In this document: positions 46,987-57,500 of the stretch, piece by piece
Position numbering within the stretch: the stretch's first letter is position 1
How the letters are laid out: every line of letters begins with the position of its first letter
Assembly (NCBI RefSeq): GCF_040712315.1
Contig: NC_134016.1
Coordinates: 28,744,003-28,808,002 of the forward strand
Direction of reading: 5' to 3'
DNA length: 64,000 nucleotides
Source of the DNA: Castanea sativa
Lineage: Eukaryota > Streptophyta > Magnoliopsida > Fagales > Fagaceae
The notes under the pieces: generated by a model
What the model saw: only the letters and a program-made list of their open reading frames with translations
Database searches by the model: none
What the model was told of the DNA's origin: nothing
Made by a program: the position numbers and the translations under genes

Positions 46987-48190
46987 TTTTGTCAATTAAT
47001 ATTTTAAAGTTATGGCTAGCTCTTATATTTGGAGTTACAATTATTAAGAATCAAACAGAAACTTGGTTAAGTGTAGTCCTCGGACCACAAACCTTGTGGA
47101 AATTGATGTCTTGTCATTTGTTAAACAGAACCTTAGTTATGCCGGGTCTTCGGACCTCCTACTTTGGGAAAATTAACATTTGAAGTTACAATTTTTGAGA
47201 ATCGGACGGAAACTTGGTTAAGTGTAGTCCTCGGACCACAAACCTTGTGGAAATTGATGTATTGTCATTTGTTAAACAGAACCTTAGTTATGCCAGGTCT
47301 TCGGACCTCCTACTTTGGGAAAATTAACATTTGAAGTTACAATTTTTGAGAATCAAACAGAAACTTGGTTAAGTGTAGTCCTCGGACCACAAACCTTGTG
47401 GAAATTGATGTCTTGTCATTTGTTAAGCAGAACCTTAGTTATGCCGGGTCTTCGGACCTGCTCCTTTGGGGAAATTAACATTTGAAGTTACAATTTTTGA
47501 GAATCAAACGAAACTTGGTTAAGTGTAGTCCTCGGACCACAAACCTTGTGGAAATTGATGTCTTGTCATTTGTTAAACGCAGAACCTTAGTTATGCTTGG
47601 GTCTTCGGACCTCCTACTTTGGGAAAATTAACATTTGAAGTTACAATTTTTGAGAATCAACAGAAACTTGGTTAATTGTAGTCCTCGGACCATAAACCTT
47701 GTGGAAATTGATGTCTTGTCTTTTGTATGACCGAACCTTAGTTATGCCGGGTCTTCGGACCTCCTACTTTGGGAAAATTAACATTTAAAGTTACAATTTT
47801 TGAGAATCAAACAGAAACTTGGTTAAGTGTAGTCCTCGGACCACAAACCTTGTGGAAATTGATGTCTTATCATTTGTTAAAGCAGAACCTTAGTTATGCG
47901 GGTCTTCGGACCTCCTACTTTGGGAAAATTAACATTTAAAGTTACAATTTTTAAGAATCAAACGAAAACTTGGTTAAGTGTAGTCCTCGGACCACAAACC
48001 TTGTGGAAATTGATGTCTTATCATTTGTTAAACGAACCTTAGTTATGCTCGGGTCTTCGGACCTCCTACTTTGGGAAAATTAACATTTAAAGTTACAATT
48101 TTTAAGAATCAAACGAAACATGGTTAAGTGTAATCCTCGGACCACAAACCTTGAGGAAATTGATGTCTTACCATTTACGAGTTACAATTT
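46987..48190. repeat. 151-bp tandem array, eight units, with hairpins
   Basis: The marker GTCCTCGGACCACAAACC starts at 47074, 47227, 47378, 47528, 47681, 47832, 47983 and (as ATCCTCGG) about 48133, steps of 150-153 bp. Each unit holds CCACAA-ACC-TTGTGG (6-bp stem, 3-base loop) and GGTC-TTCG-GACC (4-bp stem, TTCG loop). Unit differences cluster at the same places (for example 'ttaaacagaacc', 'ttaaacgcagaacc', 'ttaaagcagaacc'). It lies just after the pol stop. Confidence 0.92.
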
Positions 48191-48728
48191 TGAAGAATTA
48201 AACGAAAGATTGCTTAAGATTTATCTTCGGACTATGACTTTGATTAAACTTAACTTCGATTATGCCTGGATGTTAATACCTTTGTTTATTAACTCGGATC
48301 TTACAACCTACTAAAAACAGTGTTATGCATTATAAGGGCTTAATTGTTATATGAAGTCCTCTTTCCTTTTTTAATCGAGGTATTATTCAAAGGAATTAAC
48401 CATGTCACCTTGTATTAAATCTTTAATAATATACGCATGATTATGTGAAAGTTATGACTATGCAATCCTTGGAGTTAGATTTTTATGCTGAGAAACTTGA
48501 TATGACTTAATGGGAAAACTTTTGTAATAAGTACATAAAGAATAAAGAAATAGCAGACACAATCCAAGTGAAAAGCAAACGAAATTGTTCTTCATTAATC
48601 AAGGTGAATATACATTACAATATATAATTCAAAAACAAAAAAAAAAATGGAAAAAGAGAAGCCCTAAGCTAAGTCCTAAGCTGTTGGAGGAGGATCTTCG
48701 AGAGGTACTAGTGCCCTCGGTCTTTCAA
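48191..48728. other. Non-coding spacer inside element 3
   Basis: AT-rich, between the array and the 3' end of the antisense ORF. No feature recognised. Confidence 0.5.
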
Positions 48729-51147
48729 CTAAGCCTCAAAAGGAGTCATAACCTGCTTCCCTTTATCCGCTGTCTTTGGTGGAAGGACGTTGGGTTCCAC
48801 TATCTGGTTCAAGTCCCTCTCTGCATCCACCCCTCCTTCCTTTTCTTTATTGGAACCAGAAGGTTCTGTAGGATCAGGAATTTGCTGTGGGACCATCGGA
48901 GATAGGACAGGAAGAGTTGTCTCAGGGGTAGGAGTAGCGGCGGGGAGCCTCTTCAATCTCGTATTTCTAGAGAAGCCAAACGTTCTCGGACTTCCTCAAA
49001 ATCCGAAGGCTGGGAACTCCTGCTACGTTTAAAGCTTCCCCCATGCTTTTTGACGGTATTCGCGGCATAAAGCCGCGAACTCCTGTCTGTTGCTCCTCGG
49101 TAGTGGCTACCCCTTCATCAAAACTTGCACGCTTCGCAGCTTGAAGAGAGAGTTGGAAGGAACTGGCTTCTTCTTTCATCGCCATCACCTTCTTCAGATC
49201 CGAGCACTCCTTTTGAGCTTGGGAGAGCTTCATCTCTTGCACGAAGGAGCTTGCGCTGTCCTTCTATCTCGGGTCTTCATTGTCTTCAAGTTTGACTCGA
49301 CCCCATTCTTCTTCTCTCCTTCAACTCTGCTACCTCAGAGGTCGGCTTTCGTTCTCAAGAAGGGATTACCCAAGGACTTCTCGAGTCTCCACCCTAATTT
49401 CGAGCTCAGCCCTGGCTACTTTCCGAGCGTCTTCAATAAACTTTCAGCTACAAAGACCTCCTGAATAGCACGTAAAAAAGCATGATGGAGTTAGGAATAA
49501 CAAAAACTAATTTACTTATAAATATTGTTAAAAGGAGAAACACTTACCAGTGCTAAGTCTCTTTTAGAAGAGGAATAGTTGTGGTTGGCCCATCTTTTCC
49601 AAGGTCTCCATGTCCTTGGGGGCAGGCGAAGGGCGTTCTAGGACCTCGGCCAGGAGTGGTGGGCGTGGCCTTGTTACGCTGCCCTTATACCTGGCAGCAG
49701 GAGATGGGAGCGCCGTCCGGCCTTAGATCGGGGGACCAAGTGGCAGTGCTCGGTGCACTCCGGCCTCGTCTGATTTCCCCAAGTTCGGGCCCGAACGGGC
49801 TCTACCCTTGCCTTTGTCGGCTTCTCCTAGGGGCCGGTGGGAGTTGTTGGCGTGGTTTCTTGGGGTCTTTAGTAATCGTCCCCTCATTATCTCCCTTCCT
49901 CTTCTTCTTGGGATCCTCGGGCTGGCGGTTTTGGCTCGGCTAGAGGAGGAGGAGGAGGTAAGGCTGGGGGAACTTGGGACGTCCCTGTTTTCTTTTTCTG
50001 CAACTTTGGCAGCCCTATTAGTGAGAAGACCCTCCATTCGTCCCATGCCTTCTACGGATTCGTCCTCGGGAAGGGCAACTACAAACCACTGCGATTCCGT
50101 AGGCCTCAGTGGCTTCTTCCTCCTCGTTGGAAAGTACCACGAACTGTTCCGCGAGGTCTCTGTCTTCAAGATGGAATTGGTCTCATCTCGTCGTCAAGAG
50201 TGTGTGAAGAAGACACCTCCTCTTTATTGGAACGACAGTTGTTTGTGAGTGTATGGCGAGGGGGATTGCTGCTATCGGCCGGTTGTACAAAATAGTGTCG
50301 GGAGCGTCAGGGAAGGTCACGGTCATCCAAAAAATGGGGCCGAGCTACGTTTATCCTCTTCAGTCTTCGGTCGCCGGCAATAATGGCGTCCTCTATCTCC
50401 TGAAAGTCTTTGGAAAGGGGGGTGTATCCTAGAATGAGATGAGCAGCCCGGAGTTGTAGGTCTGCACTAACGAATACCTCGGAGCGAAGTACTCGGTTTA
50501 GATCGGCAACGTTACAGTGACTCAGACGAGGACGCACGTGTTACTTATCTTGCAAAAAAGACATCAAACAAACAAACCTGGTCAGATTCACACACATATT
50601 TAACGAATTTAAGTAAATACAAGTACGCATTTCGTGTGTGTGTTAGGAGAAGTTGTGTATTGTGGGGAGATTAATCCTATGGTGTCGCACCTGATCCCCA
50701 TGGCTCGATGGAGGCCGTCGTGCCGGTTCCCAGACACGATCAGGTAGTCGTCCTTCATGCCTTTGTTTGATTTGGGCAGACAGGAGATTAGCCTAACGGT
50801 GCTAGACCGAGATTTCATATAATAGCCTACCTTAGAGAGTTTGTGGGACTCATATAGGAACACGACATCGTGCCATGTGAGGTTTAAACTCATCTGCTCG
50901 TTTAGAGCATCTACACTACCTAAAACTCTAAAAACATTTGGAAGGCATTGGTCGGGGCACAACCGGTGGTTGCGAAGATACTCCCTCATTACGGGTTTCA
51001 TTGGGACAGGGTCATCCCACCCTCTATGAAGGCTATCATAGGAATGATAACCTCTCCCTCTTTCACTAGAACCGGCCACGGCTGTTGCGGCGGTGTTCTA
51101 ACCCTACGTAAGCTGGGAATATGGTATTTGGCTCTAAAGCCTTCCAT
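48729..51147 (-). pseudogene. Antisense additional ORF of element 3
   Basis: Minus strand, starting about MEGFRAKYHIPSLRR at 51147. A one-base shift separates VIIPMIAFIEGGM from PVPMKPVMREYLRNHRL ... PNVFRVLGSVDALNEQMSLN, the Transposase_28-like block also found in element 2. Then come ADLNRVLRSEVFVSADLQLRA (50537-50307), a Ser/Arg-rich basic segment (50169-49723), a coiled-coil-like Gln/Glu/Lys segment (49242-48967) and an acidic, Pro-rich C-terminus ending at 48729. Introns probably separate several pieces. Broken by indels. Role unknown. Confidence 0.65.
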
Positions 51148-51669
51148 CCCGCGGCGGTATCAACTAGACACTTGAATCTTCCCATTGAGAGATGATAGAC
51201 TAAACTTTAAAAGGGAGAGTGATTGTATTGGTAGCCGAGATGTATCCGAGGAGAAAAGGTCAAGACTAGAGAGCAAGAACTTACAAGGTTGAAGGTACGG
51301 GTTTCCACGTTTTCTCCTGGTAAAGAATGATTGTTGTTGTTTTGATGGGATTGATCATGATGACTTAAATGAAGGCGGCGGGTTCCCGAAGCGTCACGAC
51401 GTGCGAAAAGGCGGCCTCAAAATTATGTCTGTCCCGCCTAAAATTTCGTGGAGTGAGGAGAACCGTTGGATGCCCATCTCACCGGTTGAGCGTGGGAGAC
51501 AAAGAGTAACTTACGTAATAAATGCGCGCGTTTTCGAAAATGAAACCGCCAAGTGTCATCTTGGGACGCGAAACGATTTCCACACGTGTCGTCACTTATA
51601 AAGTGTGTAGGCGGGTTCTCGTCGGATCAAAACCCTATTTTTTCTCCTCGGATGTCGAAAATTAGAGTT

Positions 51670-51681
51670 TTGAGGGGCTAT
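51670..51681 (+). other. Element 3 polypurine tract
   Basis: TTGAGGGGCTAT directly before the 3' LTR, near-identical to that of element 2. Confidence 0.75.
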
Positions 51682-52422
51682 TGTGTGGGGCAAAAGGATC
51701 CTGGTGGGAATGTGGGCCTTTTGGGCCTTGTTAAAGAAGGCCGACCCGACCCTAGGGTTAAGAGGTTGTTGGTGCTATGGGTCGTCCTATGCCGGGAAGA
51801 TCCTAGGATCCAGCCGAGGATGGTTTTCCCCTCGGGACTGACATCGAAAGAACCTCGAGACTTCATGGTAAAGATTAGGGAGTGATACGGTCAAGACCAA
51901 CGGTTAAAGGGAGAGAACCCTTGAATGTCCTAGAAGCGCCGATGTTGGAAGGATATCAAAGGTAAAGGCTGCTACCTCCGCATTAAAGACCCTGCACCTA
52001 CCACCCATCACCGCATTAATGAGGAAGTGACACTTAAACGGTGGAAGGGAAACTTCTAGTTCCTGTTCAAAGGCACTAAGAAAGAAATAACTTGGCTAAG
52101 GGAGGAAGGGGGGGGCACCACGTGGATCAAGTAGTAAAAGGAGTAGTATGTAAGGAGGACGGGAACGGACGGAACTTTTTGTAACCTAAAAAGAAGAAGG
52201 AAAAAGAGATATAATATAAGAACTTTCGGCTTACGTCATGAAAGGCCTATTTACATTACTCCTTTTTGTCTCTAAGTACTTGGAATCTTTAGTTTGTCAT
52301 TTCATCCTCATACACTTCTAACCTAGGTTTCAAGCCCACACTCTACAAATTCTTATTGTTTAAGGCTCATTGGGCCTGAGCCCATAACTATTCTTGGGTC
52401 CAGGTGCAATTGTGCACTTACA
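51682..52422 (+). repeat. Element 3 3' LTR
   Basis: 741 bp, same ends. Differs from the 5' LTR by scattered substitutions plus clustered short indels (for example near 52145-52245). Confidence 0.93.
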
Positions 52423-52427
52423 TTCTC
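52423..52427 (+). other. Right target-site duplication of element 3
   Basis: TTCTC, matching 40885-40889. Confidence 0.9.
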
Positions 52428-52711
52428 CACCTTGGATTCTCATTTTTTCTCGCTCTAAACCAAATTCGCAAGAACTTGAGCCTTGGGTTTTGGGTATTTT
52501 TTGAATTTTGATTTGGGTCTTAAGAAAGAACAAGGACTTAGTGAAGGAACTAGAATTCGAGTCTCTAAAACTTGAGTTCCATGTGGACTTTAATCCACCT
52601 TGAAACTCGAGTCTTAAAAACTCTAGTTGCTATAGTGAACTCGAGTCTAAAAGACTCAAGATGCTAGTTTCCTAAATTGCTTGGAAATGATTCTAACTAA
52701 CAAAATTGTTA

Positions 52712-53377
52712 GAGCATTCTCATCAGCTCTGTTATAAAAAATGTTATTTTGACACACCAAAAACCCACTTTATTATTTTAACATACCATTTTACAATTCA
52801 CCATTTATCACATCTTCTATTCTTTGATTCTAAACATTAAAATAATATATAGCTATATTAAAATAACATTAAAAAAAAAACACACCATTTAAATGTATTT
52901 CCATCGTTACTTCCACCAACTCACTGCCATGGTGCCTCCCTCACCACAGCCCACCACGTATACAAACCCACCACCGCAGCCCACCATTGATACAAATCCA
53001 TCACCACCAACCAAAATTCACCAACCAATATTATAAACATTGTCACAAGCACCAAGAGGAAGAGAGATTGGCGAGGTGGAGAAGGAAGAAGTCGGCGGCT
53101 CCAGGCGAGACAGCTCCAGGCGAGATCGGCAACTCCAGGCGAGGCAGCTTCAGGCGAGATTAGCTTCAGTGGCTCGAGGTGGCTTTAGGTGAGATCGGTT
53201 TCAGCAACGGCTTGAGGATGAGAGAGGAAGAGAATGAGAGAGAAGAGGGAGCTGTGGAGGACGATCTAGATGAATATGGTGGCAAGATCGGCGGTGATAT
53301 CGACAGCTTCGGCAAGATCGGCGACTTTGCTAAGATCGGTGAGAAAGAAGAAATGGTGGGCAGAGGGAAGAAGTTCC

Positions 53378-53430
<53 letters not shown>

Positions 53431-53650
53431 TAAGTGAATGAGAGAGAAACGATGAAAGAGAGAGAAACGGCGAATAAAATAATAATAAAACCATGTAACA
53501 CATATGTCCGTACTGTGCTAAAGATGGAAGCACACTGTAGCATATCTCAAAATTTTGACACATTTAACACACCTCATAATGCTCTGTTTTTGGTGTTTGG
53601 TGTGCCAAATGCCAAATATTTGGCATTTGGCACACCTGATGAGAGTGCTC
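52712..53650. mobile_element. PIF/Harbinger-like non-autonomous element (939 bp)
   Basis: Terminal inverted repeats GAGCATTCTCATCAG and GAGCACTCTCATCAG (14 of 15 match) are flanked by a 3-bp duplication TTA (52709-52711 and 53651-53653), the length and sequence typical of PIF/Harbinger. An inner hairpin 'ggtgtgccaaatgccaaatatttggcatttggcacacc' sits at about 53597-53635. The interior has an (AG)n run (53381-53428) and a Glu/Arg-rich frame (53179-53433) that is largely simple sequence. No transposase was seen. Confidence 0.75.
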
Positions 53651-53963
53651 TTAGCAAAATTGTGTTATTTTGCAAAAAAATCCTGGCCAAGGAGGCTTTG
53701 TTGGTTAAGTAAAAAATACTAGTGAAAACGATGAAAAAGTCTATATAGCTTCTTAGGATTTTACTAACAAGGCTCATCTTGTTGCGAACATGAGTCACAA
53801 CATGAGTTTATAACTCTATATATAACTAATTTTATGATTTAGACTTATCTTGTGATTTTAAACATGTAGAATCATGAATACATAGCTTCTAAGATTCGAT
53901 TTATATGAAATTTAATATTATTTTCAATTTTTTTTTATACTAGGCAGCTAGAGAAAATGTTGA

Positions 53964-54070
53964 TTTTTTTTTTTGTTGATAATTTGAAAGTTGGGGAGGA
54001 AGAACTCAAACCCGATATTTTTGTTAGAAATAGTAGGAGTTGTTAACCAATTGAGTTATAAGTTGCTAAA
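53964..54070 (-). mobile_element. tRNA-like SINE fragment
   Basis: The minus strand reads 'taactcaattggttaac' (A-box-like) and 'cgggtttgagttc' (B-box-like), and ends in an A run (T run at about 53965-53974). Confidence 0.35.
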
Positions 54071-54074
54071 AATA

Positions 54075-54240
54075 AGGAGAGTGTTACGTCCACAACATTT
54101 TTACAATAAATCATAAGTGGTTAGTTATTATTGGTTCAAATTTGAACCTACTGTTGAGATTTATTTTTTGTTCTAACATTAACAAGTAATAACCTGCTAC
54201 TTTAAGGATTTAAAAATATTATGAAAATAGCATTTTTAAA
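54075..54240. repeat. Dispersed non-coding repeat, family B
   Basis: Matches 37316-37515 ('cacaacatttttacaat', 'ggttattattggttcaaatttgaac', 'aataacctgc'). Confidence 0.5.
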
Positions 54241-54371
54241 AAATAAAAGGATTTGAAAACTAAATAAGGAATTATGAGAGAATAGAAACTATTTTAACCC
54301 CCAACCCCCCCCCCCCCACAAAAAAAGAGAGAATAGAAACTATGGCTAATTAAAAAAAAACACTATAGCAA

Positions 54372-54540
54372 AGCCCATGTTCATTTTGTTGCAGAAACCA
54401 TGGCCCAATTAAAAAAAGGAAGTAAGTGTTGCAGGAAGAACACCTATTGAGTATGAGAAAGAGAGAATGGGTGCATCAAAAACCGAAACCCCATTTCTGA
54501 AAACCCCTTAATTTCCTGAAACAAAAAGCTTAAACCCTAA
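54372..54540 (+). promoter_or_regulatory. Proximal promoter/leader of mS35: two site II motifs and a telo-box
   Basis: AGCCCA (54372-54377) and GGCCCA (54402-54407) are complements of site II TGGGCY. AAACCCTAA (54532-54540) is a telo-box just before the ATG at 54550. This combination is the usual arrangement of plant genes for ribosomal and mitochondrial proteins and points to co-regulation with growth. The motifs are short, so function is inferred. Confidence 0.6.
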
Positions 54541-54549
54541 ACCCACACA

Positions 54550-57500
54550 ATGAAACGCACTCTGCTTCGAAATGTCACTCTCTACACTCGCAATCTTCTT
54601 CACTCCCCTCCCATTCAAAGCAACCCAATTCCAAGTCCTTCCTCACTCGCCGCCTCGACTCGGCCCCGACTCAGACTCAGGTTCTACTCCTCCGAGAACG
54701 ACTCGTCCTCGTCCACTGAAAACCCTAGCTCTGCTCCAGATCCAGAGACCAGCTTGGCACAACCCCAGAAGAAAGATGTCTCCATTGACGTCGAGGACGT
54801 CAGTAACAAAGGTAAACAGCATGGCTACATGTTACTCTGTTTGGTTGCCCAGAAAGTTGGAGCAACAAAATTCAAAAATTTCAAGTTATTAGTTGATTTT
54901 TTATTGTTTCATTTTCGTGGTCTTTTAATGGTTTCCTAGCAATAATGACATGGTTAACTATGTAAAAAAAAGGGAAATTGTTTATCTTCAGTGTCAGTGA
55001 AATAGTGAGATTCAATTTTTTTTTTTCATTCACCTTAAATTTTCTAAGGAAACAAACAAAGCTTTTCGTTTTTTGCATCTGATTTATGTGCTATAATTTA
55101 ATTAGATAAATGTGGTAATTTTATTTGAAGGAATTTGTGAAATATATATTTTTTCATTTATAGTGGGTGGTTTGGAGTTTTGAACTTTTCATTAATTATT
55201 TGAAACTTCTGAATTTTTGGGTGACTTATGGATCTTGGGTACAAATCATTTGCAATTCAATTTAAATTTGGTATAAAAATTCTATTTCTTTTTGGGGTTT
55301 CTGGATATTGCCAAAACAATATGGACCTATCTATCTCTTGGTTATTGCGAGAAGCTTGAATTGTTGAGATTTAAAAAACAAAAAAAAAATCTGTAATTTT
55401 CTGTCCTCAGAGCTGAAAGCGCGGATAGAGAAGTACTTTAAAGGCGATGAGGAGGCACTCCCGTCAATCCTTGAAGCGATTCTGCAGAGGAAGTTGACTG
55501 GGAAACATGAGGAGACAGATGATGAGTTGATAGATGAATTTCAGATGGAGCCATTGGATGATGTTAAGGACAAAGAATTCGAATCGGATTTTGAGGAAAT
55601 GCATGAGACAGATGAGGAGATTGATGATTTGTATGATGTGAAACCTATAGTCATGAAGAGAATGGTTAAGGATGAGTTTTTTAACATGGATGACCAGAAG
55701 TGGGATGGTCTTGTTAAGGATGCCATTGATCATAAGATCATGAAAGACACAAAGGAGTGCGAGGAGATTTTAGAGGATATGCTTAAATGGGACAACCTCC
55801 TCCCAGGTATACCCTTCTGCTTTAATTTGCTTTCTTTTATTTTAAATTTATATGTTTACTTTTTACTGGACATGATATATAATTCCATGTTAAAACTGTC
55901 TCTTTATGTGACAATTGGTTCATTTTATTCACCACTGTAATAATTTTCTCATTTTAGTTTTTGAATCATAGTATATTGTCCTTCTTGTCCTCCATGGATT
56001 GGTGTTTTGGAACACAATGGTTTTCAGATGTTTATTGTCTCTACATTGTTGCTTGGAATTTTTTGTGTCTCTACTTCAGAATTGATTTCCTGCACTGACA
56101 TTTGTAAATTCTTATACCACTATGCCATTTTGATATTTTAATATGATCCTGAACATGTAGGCTGGGTGATCCAAATCATAGCTGTAAAAAATTTAGTTGA
56201 TTGCCAATGCTAGTATTGGTTAAAGAATCCCTATTTTCAAGAGGCAAATAGATGCACTGCCTGTTTTTTCTCAGTTACTATGTGTAGTTTCCTTAGAACA
56301 TCTAAAGACTCAGCCTTTGAGTTGAAGTACAAATTCTAATGTCAAAACAAAATCAATTACTGATTTTTTTTTTTGATAAGTAACGAAAAAAATATATTAG
56401 AGAAGAACATAGCCCCGTACATAGGAAATGTACTAAAGAGGCAAAAACATCAAGAAACCAAATTACAATGATCAAGCAAAACAGGAAGGGAAAGACAAGA
56501 AAAAGATGGTAAAACTAAACACCATTCTAGAAGAGTAAAAAAGAAAAAAGACTTAATCTCAAGAATGGACTGATCGCGACCCTCAAAGCTACTAGAATTC
56601 CGTTCCCGCTAGATACACCACATCAAACAGTGCGGCACCATCCTCCAAATCACTATATTGTGATGACGTCTGAAATTGCAAGCCCAACAATCCAATAGAT
56701 CCACTACCCTTTGTGGCATCACCCAACAAATACCAAACAAGCAAAAGACCATACTCCACATCTCAAAAGCTATAGGACAGTGAAGGAGGAGATGATCAAC
56801 AGATTCCCACACCTTTTACACATAAAACACCACTCAAGGACAACAAAGTACCTTTGCCGAAGATTATCAATAGTAAGAATCTTGCCTAGAGCAGCAGTCC
56901 AAGAGAAAAAAGCAACCCGGGGGGGAACCTTCGATTGCCATATCATTTTCCAAGGGAAGGGAGTGGCAGTTGGGGGGGGGGAAGGGAGTGATAATACCCA
57001 CTTACCACGAAACCACGGCTGCTGGCTAGCTTCCAACAAAGCTTGTCAGAACCTACACCCCGCACCTTTGTGGAATAGATTAAAGCCATACATGAATCCA
57101 ACGAGTGTGACTCTTGATCATTCACAAAACGGCGAAATTGTAGGTTCCAAAAAATTCTCCTATTTGCATAGCACATAACCTCAGAGACCGAAGCATCCCT
57201 TGTCCTACTAATATTGTATAAATCTGGAAACGCCTCCTTAAGAGGACTATCCCCACACCACACATCAACCCAAAACTTCACATGAGTACCATCACCCACA
57301 TTCAATTACTGATTTTTAAAGCTATTAATTCACTTTTGATGCATTTTAAAATTTACAAACCATGTCTACTGCAATGTGAAGTGGCCTTGGGATTGTACAA
57401 GGACAGATAAGATTTGAAGGTGACGTCTTTGGAGGCAATGCTGTTGTTTTTGGCCTAAATCGGTGTCCAATGTCATGGCTCTCCCAGTAGATAATTTATC

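Larger units (their letters stand above)
40890..52422 (+). mobile_element. Ty3/gypsy retrotransposon, Tat/Ogre type (element 3)
   Basis: 11,533 bp on the + strand, with LTRs of 753 and 741 bp, a 5-bp duplication TTCTC, a primer site, a purine tract, gag, pol in pieces, a 151-bp tandem array and an antisense ORF. Same subfamily as element 2. Gag is open over 357 codons, but pol and the antisense ORF are broken by many one- or two-base indels. Confidence 0.93.
40340..53692. mobile_element. DNA transposon with long inverted arms (MULE-like?), split by later insertions
   Basis: The left arm (about 40340-40530) and the right arm (about 52545-52711 plus 53654-53692, inverted) share 'ttttttttgcaaaataacac', 'tttgttagttag', 'aatttaggaaactag', 'gagtc..ttagact..gagttcact' and 'ccatgtgga' in order. 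Removing gypsy element 3 and the Harbinger-like insert leaves about 0.9 kb with arms of roughly 200 bp, a form seen in non-autonomous Mutator-like elements. No clean 9-bp duplication was found, so the superfamily is a guess. Confidence 0.45.
53693..54371. other. Upstream region of intact mS35, with repeats
   Basis: Holds a SINE-like minus-strand piece (53964-54070), a family B repeat (54075-54240), and poly-C and poly-A runs (about 54307-54330). No gene. Confidence 0.55.

Noticed and set aside
53179..53433. 84-codon Glu/Arg/Gly-rich frame
   Set aside because: Mostly simple sequence ending in an AG microsatellite within the Harbinger-like element. Codon pattern and context do not support a gene.
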